From assembly GCF_008932115.1 (NCBI RefSeq), contig NZ_CP044543.1, positions 1,922,001-1,986,000 of the forward strand: a DNA stretch of 64,000 nucleotides, read 5' to 3'. Positions 17,888-26,670 of this stretch are shown piece by piece. Origin of the DNA: Bradyrhizobium betae (GTDB taxonomy: Bacteria; Pseudomonadota; Alphaproteobacteria; Rhizobiales; Xanthobacteraceae). Numbering within the stretch: position 1 is the stretch's first letter; each line of letters begins with the position of its first letter. The position numbers and the translations under genes are program-made. A model generated the notes under the pieces. That model did no database searches. It worked only from the letters and a program-made list of their open reading frames with translations, and had not been told where the DNA came from.

Positions 17888-19357
17888 ATGACTTTGCCGA
17901 TGAGCTGGAACGAATGGGCGCAGCACGATGGCGTCGGGCTGGCGGCCCGCGTCCGCAAGGGTGAGCTAACGGCGAAGGAACTGGCTCGCCAGGCGGCCGC
18001 GGGCGTGGCCAAGGTCAATCCGGCACTGTCGGGCGTGGTCGAACTGTTCGAGGACGTGATCGCCGATCCGGCCAAGGATGGCGCCAATCTCGGCGGGCCC
18101 TTCGCCGGCCTGCCCTTCCTGATGAAGGACCTCGGGCCGACCATGAAGGGCCGGCTGCAGGAGATGGGCTCGCTGCTGATGCGCGGCAATCGCGCCGCCG
18201 CCGACACGTTCCTCACCGGTAAACTCCGTCAGGCCGGCCTGAACCTGATCGGACGCACCACGACACCGGAATTCGGCGTGTGCTCTTCGGCCGACAATCC
18301 GGCCGTGTACGTCACGCGCAATCCCTGGAATACCGACTACACCACCTGTGGCTCGTCGGCGGGCAGCGCCGCGATGGTCGCGGCCGGCGTGGTGCCGATC
18401 GCGCACGCGACCGACGGCGGCGGCTCGATCCGCATTCCCGCCGGCGTCAACGGCAATATCGGCCTGAAAGTGTCGCGCGGCGTGTTCTCGCTCGCCCCGC
18501 ACATGTCCGATCTCACCGGCCTCGTCTCGATCCAGGGCTGCCAGTCGCGCTCGGTGCGCGACACCGCCGCCTTCGTCGATCACGCCCGCGGACCCGCACC
18601 CGGCGAGTTCATGCCGTTCTGGACCACGGCGCAGCCCTATTCCGAGATGATCAAGCGCGATCCGTCGAAGCTGCGCATCGCGCTGTCGCACACCTGGGGC
18701 GACTACACCGCGACGCCGGAGATCGCCGCCGAGCTGGAGAAGACCGGCCGCTTCCTCGAAGGCCTCGGCCATCACGTCGACTACGCGCTGCCAGAACTCG
18801 ACTTCCGCGCCGCGTTCGAGGCGCAGACGATGTGCTACATCTCGAATTTCGCCGTGGTGATCTCCAACATGCTCGCCGCGCGCGGACTGGACAAGCCGCC
18901 GGAAGACCTGATCGAGCCCATGAACATCCGGATCTGGGAGGCCGGCCGCCACACGACCTTCGCGGAACGCGCGAAGATGCAAGGCGTGTTCAACACGACC
19001 TCGCGCGGCTTCGGTGCGTTCTTCGAGCAGTGGGACGTGATCCTGACGCCGATCACCGCGCTGCCGACGCCGAAGGTCGGCACTAGGGAATACCTCACCA
19101 TCTCCGACAATCCCGATGTGCTCGACTGGTTCGGCAATCTCTGGCGCTTCTTCGCCTTCACGCCGCTCGCCAATCTCTGCGGCATGCCCGCGATCTCGAT
19201 GCCGATGGCGACCCAGGATCACGGCCTGCCGCTCGGTATCCAGGCGATCGCCAAGCAGGCCAATGACGGCCTCCTGCTGCAACTCGCCGCCCAGATCGAG
19301 CGCGCGCTGGACGGCAAGTGGAACGATGGCAGGAAGCCGAAGGTGCATGTGAGCTGA
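17888..19357 (+). CDS. Amidase signature family amidase (489 aa)
   Basis: The Ser-cisSer-Lys triad is readable: Lys80 (PFLMKDLG), cis-Ser156 (TTCGSSAGSAA) and nucleophile Ser180 (DGGGSIRIPAG). The 24-residue spacing between the serines is standard. An N-terminal TTG extension (17828) is open, but the ATG at 17888 preceded by AAGGGA gives the usual family start. It lies 107 bases after the ring-opening amidohydrolase and in the same direction. Known ureidomalonase and AtzE-type enzymes are amidase-signature proteins, so a second hydrolytic step in the same pathway is a reasonable inference. A general amidase is the alternative. Confidence 0.92.
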   Translation: MTLPMSWNEWAQHDGVGLAARVRKGELTAKELARQAAAGVAKVNPALSGVVELFEDVIADPAKDGANLGGPFAGLPFLMKDLGPTMKGRLQEMGSLLMRGNRAAADTFLTGKLRQAGLNLIGRTTTPEFGVCSSADNPAVYVTRNPWNTDYTTCGSSAGSAAMVAAGVVPIAHATDGGGSIRIPAGVNGNIGLKVSRGVFSLAPHMSDLTGLVSIQGCQSRSVRDTAAFVDHARGPAPGEFMPFWTTAQPYSEMIKRDPSKLRIALSHTWGDYTATPEIAAELEKTGRFLEGLGHHVDYALPELDFRAAFEAQTMCYISNFAVVISNMLAARGLDKPPEDLIEPMNIRIWEAGRHTTFAERAKMQGVFNTTSRGFGAFFEQWDVILTPITALPTPKVGTREYLTISDNPDVLDWFGNLWRFFAFTPLANLCGMPAISMPMATQDHGLPLGIQAIAKQANDGLLLQLAAQIERALDGKWNDGRKPKVHVS

Positions 19358-19397
19358 GAGACCGCGATCGCATCGAGAAGCGATCGCGCCTCCCACC

Positions 19398-19718
19398 TCA
19401 GTTCTTCACGGCCGGAATTTCCTCCGCCGTAGGCTGCTGCTGCCCCTGCCGAAACATCGCCAGCGCCTTGTCGAGCGCTTCGCGCAGCGCCAGCGCGGCG
19501 GCCACACTGCAACGCAGGTGCGCGGTCTGGACCACGTCGACCCTGACGGCGGCGCCGACCGGCAGCAGCAGGTTCGCGGCGAGCTCGATCTGGATCGCGC
19601 CGTTGTGATGGCCGAAGCAGGAGGCGCCGTCGAAATAGATGATCGGCGCCCGCTCGGCGCTGGAGCTCGAAATGGTGACGGGCCCCTGGCTGGTGGCAGG
19701 CGTTTCGGGATCGGCCAT
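19398..19718 (-). CDS. Conserved-looking hypothetical protein (106 aa)
   Basis: I do not recognise the family. The ATG at 19718 has a good AAGGAG site five bases upstream, which supports a real gene. The protein begins with a short Ser/Thr-rich segment; the middle reads IIYFDGASCFGHHNGAIQIE, followed by LAANLLLPVGAAVRVDVVQT, and it ends in a helix (ALALREALDKALAMF) and a Gln-rich tail. The alternating beta pattern resembles a small beta-sandwich. No membrane segment or signal peptide is seen. It is convergent with the amidase gene. Confidence 0.7.
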   Translation of the reverse strand: MADPETPATSQGPVTISSSSAERAPIIYFDGASCFGHHNGAIQIELAANLLLPVGAAVRVDVVQTAHLRCSVAAALALREALDKALAMFRQGQQQPTAEEIPAVKN

Positions 19719-19833
19719 GGGCACTCCTTGGGCAGGTCGACGGGCGAAGCGCCCACCATCGTTGCTTCGGCCCGCCCTGTCGAGGCCTGTTCGGGGTTTT
19801 GCGCGACGCCCGACACTGGTCTAGAACGTTGGC

Positions 19834-20757
19834 ATGTCCAGCTCATCGACGTCCAACTCTCCGCCTACGCTCCCGTTCGAGGAACTCGCCGAAGCCATCA
19901 AGGGCCGCCGTTCCGATTACGGCCATATCAGCGGGCTCCAGCTCGACCGTTTCGCGCCAAGCGAGGCCTGGTCCAGCCTGCCCTACCGTCCGGTGTTCGT
20001 CGGCGACACCGAGACCGGCGTGCTGCATGGCGGCGTCGTCACCGCGATGCTGGACGAGAGCTGCGGCATGGCGGTGCAACTTGCGCTCGACGGCACGAGC
20101 GCGATCGCAACCCTCGATCTGCGCATCGACTATCAGAAGCCGGCCACGCCCGGTCTCGACATCAAGGCGCATTCGGTCTGCTACCGCACCACCCGCTCGA
20201 TCGCCTTCGTGCGCTCCACCGCCTATCAGGAGTCCGAGGACGATCCGGTCGCCACCGCGACCGCCTGCTTCATGATCGGCGCCAACCGCACCAACATGCT
20301 GGCCGACCGCAGGATGGATGCGCGCAGCATCCCGACGCTGGAGGCGCCGGACGATCCCGACGGCCCGTTCGCAAGCAGCCCGTTCGCACGCGCCCTCGGC
20401 ATTCGCGTCAATGACGACGGTACGCTGACGATGCCGTTCTCACCGCAAATCATCGGCAATCCGATCCTGCCCGCGATCCATGGCGGCATGACCGGCGCCT
20501 TTCTCGAGACCACCGCGATCTTCGGCGTGAGGCGCGAGCTCGGCATCGCCGCGCTGCCCAAGCCGATCGGCCTCACCGTCAACTATCTCCGCTCCGGCCG
20601 CGCGCTCGACACCTTCGCCAACGTCTCGATCGTGAAGCAGGGCCGGCGCATCGTCGCTTTCGAGGCGCGGGCCTGGCAGGACGACGCAGCCAAGCCGATC
20701 GCCTCCGCCTTCGGTCATTTCATGCTGCGTCCGACGCCCGGAAACGACGAGGAATAG
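19834..20757 (+). CDS. Double hotdog-fold thioesterase-like protein (307 aa)
   Basis: Two PaaI-type hotdog domains lie in tandem. The first (about 40-160) has GVLHGGVVTAMLDESCGMA, and the second (about 185-300) has AIHGGMTGAFLETTAIFGV. Both keep the HGG turn and the acidic residue of the central helix (Asp or Glu), the positions used for CoA-thioester hydrolysis. Most PaaI-type proteins are single-domain and dimerise, so this is an internal dimer. Substrate is unknown; it may serve aromatic or acyl-CoA turnover. The ATG at 19834 was chosen because it precedes family-like sequence. Confidence 0.88.
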   Translation: MSSSSTSNSPPTLPFEELAEAIKGRRSDYGHISGLQLDRFAPSEAWSSLPYRPVFVGDTETGVLHGGVVTAMLDESCGMAVQLALDGTSAIATLDLRIDYQKPATPGLDIKAHSVCYRTTRSIAFVRSTAYQESEDDPVATATACFMIGANRTNMLADRRMDARSIPTLEAPDDPDGPFASSPFARALGIRVNDDGTLTMPFSPQIIGNPILPAIHGGMTGAFLETTAIFGVRRELGIAALPKPIGLTVNYLRSGRALDTFANVSIVKQGRRIVAFEARAWQDDAAKPIASAFGHFMLRPTPGNDEE

Positions 20758-20824
20758 GCGTATTTTCCCTTGACGGAAGGGGCCGGGCCACAACGATAGC
20801 GCGCTTTCTGCGAGGGGTATTGGG

Positions 20825-21190
20825 TTGCGGCATCCGCTCGACATCGTCGCCATGTTCGCCGCGCTCTGGCTGCTGGCATCGATGGTGCTCGATGCGCTGA
20901 CGCCGAAGGAGCTGACGGCGGTGATGATCGGCATCGCGATCGGGCCCGCCATCGTCATCACCGCCGTGTTCTATTACCTGCGCTGCCCGCGCACGGATTT
21001 CGCGGTGATTTTCGCAGCGCTCTGGCTGATCTCCGATATCGCCATCGCGTTCATCTCGCCGGCCCAGCTGCCGCATTTCCTGATCGCGCTCGGCTTCGTG
21101 CCGGCGCTGCTGATCGGCATCGTGCTGCACTGGCAGCGCTTCCAGCGCCGCCACGAACGGCTGACGGTGCCGTCGGTGAAGCGGGGTTAG
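20825..21190 (+). CDS. Small membrane protein with four hydrophobic segments (121 aa)
   Basis: Four transmembrane stretches are visible (about 5-24, 32-51, 57-77 and 82-104), ending in a basic tail ([11 protein letters not shown]). There is internal similarity between the two halves: [19 protein letters not shown] and [19 protein letters not shown], suggesting duplication of a two-helix unit. The start is TTG at 20825, eight bases after a GAGGGG site; the next ATG (20852) would cut into helix 1. The family is not recognised. Its stop overlaps the stop of the convergent poxB-like gene. Confidence 0.75.
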   Translation: MRHPLDIVAMFAALWLLASMVLDALTPKELTAVMIGIAIGPAIVITAVFYYLRCPRTDFAVIFAALWLISDIAIAFISPAQLPHFLIALGFVPALLIGIVLHWQRFQRRHERLTVPSVKRG

Positions 21191-22923
21191 CGCGACAGAA
21201 GATTGGTCTTGGCGAGATCGAGCACCTCGTCGCCACGGCCGTTCATCACGGCGCGCAACACCCACAGGCTGAAACCCTTGACCTGCTCGGCCGTGATGGT
21301 CGGCGGCATCGACAGCTCCTGCTTGGCGGTGACGACGTCGAGCAATGCGGGGCCGTCGTGGGCCAGCATCTCCTTCACGGCACCAGGCAATTCGCCGGGG
21401 TCCTCGACGCGCCTGGCGAAGATGCCCATCGCGCGCGCCATTGCCGCGAAATCGGGGTTTTCAAGGTCGACATTGGTGTCGACGAAGCCCGCCGCCTTCA
21501 TCTCCAGCGCGACGAAGCCGAGCACGCCGTTGTTGAAGATCACGACCTTCACCGGCAGCTTCATCTGCGTCAGCGTGATCAGATCGCCCATCAGCATGGT
21601 GAAGCCGCCGTCGCCCGACAGCGAGATCACCTGACGGCGCGGCTGCGAGGCCTGCGCGCCGATCGCCTGCGGCATCGCATTGGCCATCGAGCCGTGCACG
21701 AAGGAACCGATCAGCCGGCGCCGGCCGTTCATGTCGAGATAGCGCGCGGCCCACACCGTCGGCGTGCCGACATCGGCGGTGAACACGGCATCCTCGGAGG
21801 CGTGGTCGCTGACGACCTTTGCCAGATATTGCGGATGGATCGGCTTTGATCCCGGCGTACCCCTGGCGAGCGAATCGAGGCCCTCGCGCGCCTTCTTGTA
21901 GTGCGCGATGGCGTCGTCGAGATGCTTGCGCTGCGTCTTGCTCTTCAGCAGCGGCAGCAGCGCCTCGATGGTGAGCCTGACGTCGCCGACGAGACCGAGG
22001 TCGATCCTGCACCGCCGTCCCAGATTTTCAGGGCGAATGTCGATCTGCGCGATCTTCGCATCATCAGGGAAGAACTGCTTGTAGGGAAAGTCGGTGCCGA
22101 GCATCACCAGCGCGTCGCAGGCGTGCATGGCCGCGTAGCCGGAGGAGAAGCCGATGAAGCCTGTCATGCCGACGTCGTAGGGGTTGTCGTACTCGACATG
22201 CTCCTTGCCGCCGAGCGCATGGACGATCGGGCTCTTCAGGCTTTCTGCGAGCTGCATCAGCGGCGCATGCGCGCCGGCGCAGCCGCGACCGCAGAACAGG
22301 GTGACGCGCTCGGCGCCGTTGAGGAGATCCGCCAGCGCCTTCAGCTCATCGGCCTGGGGCACGACCTTCGGCGCCGTCAGCGCAAGCCCGCGCGCGGTCG
22401 ACAGCGCACGCTTCGGCGGGTCGCGGAAGGCGACATCGCCGGGCATGACAATGACCGCAACGCCGCGCAACCCCACGGCCGCGCGGATTGCGTTCTCAAT
22501 AACGTACGGCAGCTGGCTCGGGTCCGAGACCATCTCGCAATAATGGCTGCATTCGCGAAACAGGTTCTGCGGATGGGTTTCCTGAAAGTAGCCGCCGCCG
22601 ATCTCGGCCGAGGGGATCTGCGCCGCGATCGCCAGCACGGGAACGCGGCTGCGATGCGCATCGAACAGGCCGTTGATCAGATGCAGATTGCCGGGGCCGC
22701 AGGAACCCGCGCAGACCGCGAGGCTTCCGGTCATCTCGGCTTCGCCGGCGGCGGCGAATGCCGCGACCTCCTCGTGCCGGACATGGATCCATTCGATGCT
22801 GCCGCGGTGGCGCAGCGCCTCGGTGAACGCGTTCAGGCTGTCGCCGACGATGCCGTAGATGCGCTTGACGCCGGCCTGTTCGAGCGTTGCCACGAACAGA
22901 TCGGCCACGTTGTTGATCGCCAT
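21187..22923 (-). CDS. poxB: Thiamine-diphosphate enzyme, PoxB-type pyruvate dehydrogenase (quinone) (578 aa)
   Basis: The three-domain ThDP oxidase layout is complete. The N-terminal pyrimidine-binding domain ([16 protein letters not shown], with catalytic Glu in [16 protein letters not shown]) comes first. A central FAD-type domain and the ThDP motif [14 protein letters not shown], running to VVIFNN, follow. The C-terminal ~25 residues ([20 protein letters not shown]) resemble the membrane-associating tail of PoxB. It would oxidise pyruvate to acetate and CO2 with electrons passed to quinone at the membrane. The ATG at 22923 was preferred over an upstream in-frame codon. Another ThDP oxidase specificity is possible. 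Confidence 0.87.
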   Translation of the reverse strand: MAINNVADLFVATLEQAGVKRIYGIVGDSLNAFTEALRHRGSIEWIHVRHEEVAAFAAAGEAEMTGSLAVCAGSCGPGNLHLINGLFDAHRSRVPVLAIAAQIPSAEIGGGYFQETHPQNLFRECSHYCEMVSDPSQLPYVIENAIRAAVGLRGVAVIVMPGDVAFRDPPKRALSTARGLALTAPKVVPQADELKALADLLNGAERVTLFCGRGCAGAHAPLMQLAESLKSPIVHALGGKEHVEYDNPYDVGMTGFIGFSSGYAAMHACDALVMLGTDFPYKQFFPDDAKIAQIDIRPENLGRRCRIDLGLVGDVRLTIEALLPLLKSKTQRKHLDDAIAHYKKAREGLDSLARGTPGSKPIHPQYLAKVVSDHASEDAVFTADVGTPTVWAARYLDMNGRRRLIGSFVHGSMANAMPQAIGAQASQPRRQVISLSGDGGFTMLMGDLITLTQMKLPVKVVIFNNGVLGFVALEMKAAGFVDTNVDLENPDFAAMARAMGIFARRVEDPGELPGAVKEMLAHDGPALLDVVTAKQELSMPPTITAEQVKGFSLWVLRAVMNGRGDEVLDLAKTNLLSR

Positions 22924-23003
22924 GTCGGTCTCCTGATCCCGCGAGTCACGCAAGATAGGATAACGCGCGGCCGGGACCAGATCACGGCTTGTTTATTGCG
23001 GCT

Positions 23004-23636
23004 TCAGTCTTTCGCGATTGCCCGATCGTAGGCCGCGATCGTCACCCTGGCGCGCGCCGCGACATCGGCGGCCGACATGCCGGGCTTGTAGAGACTGGAG
23101 CCGAGCCCGAACGCGGTCACGCCGCCCTTGATGTACTCCGCGAAATTCTCGTCGGAGACGCCGCCGACGGCGGCGATCAGCACGCCTGACGGCAGCACGG
23201 CGCGAATCGCGGCAATGCCGGAGGCGCCGAGCACGCTGGCCGGAAAGAACTTCAGACCTGAGGCGCCGGAGCGCGCCGCGAGCAGCGCCTCGGTCGGCGA
23301 GAACACGCCCGGCAGCGTCACCATGGCGTATTGATGCGCTCGCGTCAGCACCTGCATATCCACATTCGGCGACACCATCAGCTTGCCGCCGACGTCGTTG
23401 AGGCGATCGACATCCGAGGTGGCCAGCACCGTGCCGGCGCCGATCAGCACGCCTGATGGCGCCAGCTTCACGGCGGTCGCGATCGAGCGGAACGGATCGG
23501 GCGAGTTGAGGGGAATCTCGATCGCGGTCATGCCGGCCTCGATCAGCACACCGACGATGGCCTCGGTCTCCTCTGGCTTGATGCCGCGCAGGATCGCGAC
23601 CAGCGGTCGCTTCATCGGCGGAAAGGGAACGCTCAT
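23004..23636 (-). CDS. dgoA: 2-dehydro-3-deoxy-6-phosphogalactonate aldolase (210 aa)
   Basis: This is a KDPG/KDPGal-type class I aldolase: VAILRGIKPEETEAIV, the AIEIPLNSPDP loop used for galacto-configured substrate, GAGTVL, and GLKFFPAS with the Schiff-base Lys. The LNSP motif and the kinase next door favour KDPGal over KDPG. It yields pyruvate and glyceraldehyde 3-phosphate in the De Ley-Doudoroff galactose route. The ATG at 23636 lies 13 bases after the stop of dgoK, forming an operon. No galactose dehydrogenase or dehydratase is adjacent. Confidence 0.93.
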   Translation of the reverse strand: MSVPFPPMKRPLVAILRGIKPEETEAIVGVLIEAGMTAIEIPLNSPDPFRSIATAVKLAPSGVLIGAGTVLATSDVDRLNDVGGKLMVSPNVDMQVLTRAHQYAMVTLPGVFSPTEALLAARSGASGLKFFPASVLGASGIAAIRAVLPSGVLIAAVGGVSDENFAEYIKGGVTAFGLGSSLYKPGMSAADVAARARVTIAAYDRAIAKD

Positions 23637-23649
23637 CTTCGAAGTCCTT

Positions 23650-24564
23650 CTATTTCGTCCAGATCGCGGCCGCCGCCATCGACAGGCCGCGGCGGACGGC
23701 TTGGTCGGCATCGACCGGATTGACGACCACCGACCACGCGTCGAAGGCGAGGCGATACAACGCCGCAAGTCGACCCGATGCAATCAGGGTGATGCCGGCT
23801 TTCGGCACCGGGCCGGAGAGTCCTGCCGCCAGCTCCACGCCGATCAACGTGCCTGACAGCGTTTCGCGCGCGGCGGCCGGCGTGCCGCCGAACAGCAGCT
23901 GGCGCGACCGCGCGCCGAACAGAAGATTTGCCGCGAAGGCCGGCGCTTCGTACGCGGCTTTCACCGCCGCCTTGAAGCTTGTGGCATCCTCGGCGTCATC
24001 GGCGCCTGCGACCGCGAGCGACAGGATGGTCTCGCGCGAGACCACGCTGAAGAGCTCGCCGGTCATGAAGGTGGAGAAATGTTCGACGGTGCCGTCCTTC
24101 ACCCGCACCCATTTCGAATGCGTGCCGGGCATGCAGACCAGCGCTTCGCCGGCGGCATCGAGGCCGAGCGCGCCGAGCAATTGCGTCTCCTCGCCGCGCA
24201 TCACGTCGGGCGCTTTGGCATCGCGCTGCGCGATGCCGGGCAGGATGCGGATGTCGCGCGCCTCGCCGGGCACGCGCGCGGCCTGCTTCAGGACGGCCGC
24301 GAGCGGCGCCGGCGTGTCGACATAGCCGGCCTCGATCCAGCCGGTCTTGGCACCGGCCATGCCGCAGATGAGAACCGGCAGCCCCGCCGGAGCCTCGACG
24401 GCCGCCAGGTGCGATTGCAGCACACCGGAAAAACCCGCCTTGGCCGCCGCCAGCATGCCCTCGTCGCTGCGGCGCTCGGCCAGCACCGCACCAGTACGGT
24501 CGACCAGCCAGAGGCGAAAACTGCTGGTGCCCCAGTCTACCGCGACATAGGCGGGTTCGGTCAT
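23650..24564 (-). CDS. dgoK: 2-dehydro-3-deoxygalactonokinase (304 aa)
   Basis: The DgoK family is recognised by the N-terminal AVDWGTSSFRLWLVD, the ICGMAGAKTGWIEAGYV segment and CMPGTHSKWVRV, all parts of the ASKHA-type kinase fold. It phosphorylates 2-dehydro-3-deoxy-D-galactonate in the cytoplasm so that DgoA can cleave it. The ATG at 24564 (MTEPAYVAVDWG) matches the family start; the upstream frame is Arg-rich and not family-like. It is first of the dgoK-dgoA pair. Confidence 0.94.
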   Translation of the reverse strand: MTEPAYVAVDWGTSSFRLWLVDRTGAVLAERRSDEGMLAAAKAGFSGVLQSHLAAVEAPAGLPVLICGMAGAKTGWIEAGYVDTPAPLAAVLKQAARVPGEARDIRILPGIAQRDAKAPDVMRGEETQLLGALGLDAAGEALVCMPGTHSKWVRVKDGTVEHFSTFMTGELFSVVSRETILSLAVAGADDAEDATSFKAAVKAAYEAPAFAANLLFGARSRQLLFGGTPAAARETLSGTLIGVELAAGLSGPVPKAGITLIASGRLAALYRLAFDAWSVVVNPVDADQAVRRGLSMAAAAIWTK

Positions 24565-24782
24565 CTCGACTCTTGTCCTCGTCTCACCGGCAAGACGCCG
24601 TCTCGCGACAATGAGACGGCGGCTCGCAAATCCGCCCCGGAATATCGGCAATTGCCGCCGCAAACCAGCGCTTTCTCGCAGGTCTGAGCCGCTCGCCGCG
24701 CTGGCACAGCGCTTGCTGAATTGCCTCCGCTCACGTCCGTGAACCGCGCAGCAAGACGCGTCAACATCAGATGAGGAAACCC

Positions 24783-25880
24783 ATGGAGATCGGCTATTTC
24801 ACGATGCCTTCGCATCCGCCGGAGTGCGGCCTGAAGGAAGGACACGACTGGGACCTGCAGGTCCTGCGCTGGCTCGACGAGCTCGGCTATCAGGAAGCCT
24901 GGATCGGCGAGCACCACACCGCGCCCTGGGAACCCAATCCCACGCCGGACCTGCTGATCGCGCAGGCACTGATGCAGACCAAGACCATCCGCATCGGACC
25001 GGGCGGGTTCCTGCTGCCCTATCATCACCCCGCCGAGCTCGCCAACCGCGTCGCCATGCTCGACCATCTCTCCGGAGGCCGGCTCAATTTCGGCGTCGCC
25101 GCATCCGGCCTGCCGAGCGACTGGGCGATGTTCAACGTCGACGGCATGAGCGGGCAGAACCGCGACATGACCCGCGAGGCTCTCGAGATCATCCTGAAGA
25201 TGTGGAGCGATCCCGCGCCCTGGACTTACAAGGGCAAGTTCTGGACGGTGACCAAGCCGGACACAATGTTCGACTTCCTCAAGCCGCACATCAAGCCGCT
25301 GCAGACACCACATCCGCCGATCGGTGTCGCCGGCCTGTCGAAGAACTCGGACACGCTGAAGCTTGCGGGCGAGCGCGGCTTCATTCCGATGAGCCTCAAC
25401 CTCAATCCGGCCTATGTCTCCAGCCATTGGGACTCGGTCGAGATCGGCGCCGCCAAGACCGGCCGCAAGCCGAACCGCGCGGATTGGCGCCTCGTGCGCG
25501 AGGTGTTCGTCGCCGACACCGACGAGGAGGCCTGGAAGCTCTCGACCGGCGACATGATGGGCCGGATGATGGGCGAGTACTTCCTGCCGCTGCTCGGCCA
25601 TTTCGGCTTCAAGGACTATCTGAAGCACGCGCCCGACGTGCCCGATAGCGACGTCACCGTCGAATATTGCGCCAAGCGGAACTGGATCGTCGGCTCGCCG
25701 GCGACCGTCGCCGAGAAGATCGAGAAGATCTACGACGAGGTCGGCGGCTTCGGCGTGCTCTGCGTGTTCGGCTTCGACTACAAGCACAAGCCGGAAGCCT
25801 GGCACCACTCGCTCTCGCTGCTCAAGAACGAGGTGATGCCGCGCCTGAAGCATCTCGGCTCCGCGAAGAAGGCAGCTTGA
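24783..25880 (+). CDS. LLM-class flavin-dependent oxidoreductase (365 aa)
   Basis: The bacterial luciferase-like TIM barrel is clear: MEIGYFTMPSHPP start, EAWIGEHHTAPWE, LLPYHHPAELANRVAMLDHL and the GRLNFGVAASG flavin-binding loop. These enzymes use reduced FMN supplied by a partner reductase. A flavin reductase gene follows 58 bases later, so the two probably form one two-component monooxygenase. ATG 24783 was chosen over ATG 24771 because the bases between them supply the GAGGA ribosome site. The substrate is unknown. Confidence 0.92.
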   Translation: MEIGYFTMPSHPPECGLKEGHDWDLQVLRWLDELGYQEAWIGEHHTAPWEPNPTPDLLIAQALMQTKTIRIGPGGFLLPYHHPAELANRVAMLDHLSGGRLNFGVAASGLPSDWAMFNVDGMSGQNRDMTREALEIILKMWSDPAPWTYKGKFWTVTKPDTMFDFLKPHIKPLQTPHPPIGVAGLSKNSDTLKLAGERGFIPMSLNLNPAYVSSHWDSVEIGAAKTGRKPNRADWRLVREVFVADTDEEAWKLSTGDMMGRMMGEYFLPLLGHFGFKDYLKHAPDVPDSDVTVEYCAKRNWIVGSPATVAEKIEKIYDEVGGFGVLCVFGFDYKHKPEAWHHSLSLLKNEVMPRLKHLGSAKKAA

Positions 25881-25938
25881 CCTGATACGGGTGCGGCGCG
25901 ATCGTGCCGCACCCGCATTCATTTCGGAGATTTTTGGC

Positions 25939-26493
25939 GTGAGCGTGGATGCGAAGGATTTCAAGCAGGCGATGCGCCAATGCGCCGGCGCGGTCGCACT
26001 GGTCACGGTGGGCGCCGAGCACGGCAAGCGCACGGGACTCACGGTCACGTCGGCCTGCTCGCTGTCGGACAATCCGCCGTCGCTGATCGTCTGCGTCAAC
26101 CGCAACGCCAGTGCCCATGCGCGCATCCGCGAGGAAAGGGCGTTTGCGATCAACTTCCTGCACGAGGATCACGCGGGGCTGGCGCTCACCTTCAGCGGCC
26201 AGAAGGGCGTCAACGGCGACGACCGTTTTGCGTTCGGGCAGTGGACCCGCGGCGTAACCGGCGCGCCGCTGCTGACGGATGCAGTCGCCGCGTTCGACTG
26301 CGTGCTGGCGCAGGAGTTCGAGACCAGGACGCATTCGATCTTCGTCGGCGAGGTGCGCGGCGTGTCGCATTTCGACGGGGCGTCGCCGCTCGTCTATCTG
26401 CGCAGCAGTTTCCACGTCCCTCACGAAATCCGCGGCACCGTGACCGTCGGCGATCTCGATTCGCGTCATCTGAGCTGGAGCGATTTTTCGTAA
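25939..26493 (+). CDS. Flavin reductase family protein (184 aa)
   Basis: This is a DIM6/HpaC-type NAD(P)H:flavin oxidoreductase. FKQAMRQCAGAVALVTVG, then RTGLTVTSACSLSDNPPSL and the INFLHEDH segment are family landmarks, and FDGASPLVYLRSSFH ends the fold. It would supply reduced FMN to the LLM oxidoreductase upstream. The GTG at 25939 follows GGAG at a somewhat long spacing. An upstream GTG (25891) is open but would add a non-family extension. No frameshift or missing core residue is evident. Confidence 0.92.
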   Translation: MSVDAKDFKQAMRQCAGAVALVTVGAEHGKRTGLTVTSACSLSDNPPSLIVCVNRNASAHARIREERAFAINFLHEDHAGLALTFSGQKGVNGDDRFAFGQWTRGVTGAPLLTDAVAAFDCVLAQEFETRTHSIFVGEVRGVSHFDGASPLVYLRSSFHVPHEIRGTVTVGDLDSRHLSWSDFS

Positions 26494-26508
26494 GGTGAGC
26501 GCTGTCTT

Positions 26509-26659
26509 CCCTTCTCCCCTTGTGGGAGAAGGTGGCGCGAAGCGCCGGATGAGGGGTATGTCTCCGCAGCCTCAGGCGAGAATTGGTCTCGTGGAGAGAG
26601 ACCCCTCACCCGTCTCGCCGCTACGCGGCGAGCCACCCTCTCCCACAAGGGGAGAGGGG
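26509..26659. repeat. Long palindromic intergenic repeat
   Basis: The left arm, ccttctccccttgtgggaga, and the right arm, tctcccacaaggggagaggg, are near-perfect complements. A second inner pair, gtctctccacgagacc-like sequence around 26582-26604, sits in the loop. It lies between the flavin reductase and the 3' end of the sigma-54 activator, so it may also end both transcripts. Confidence 0.8.
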
Positions 26660-26670
26660 CAGAAAAGCGC

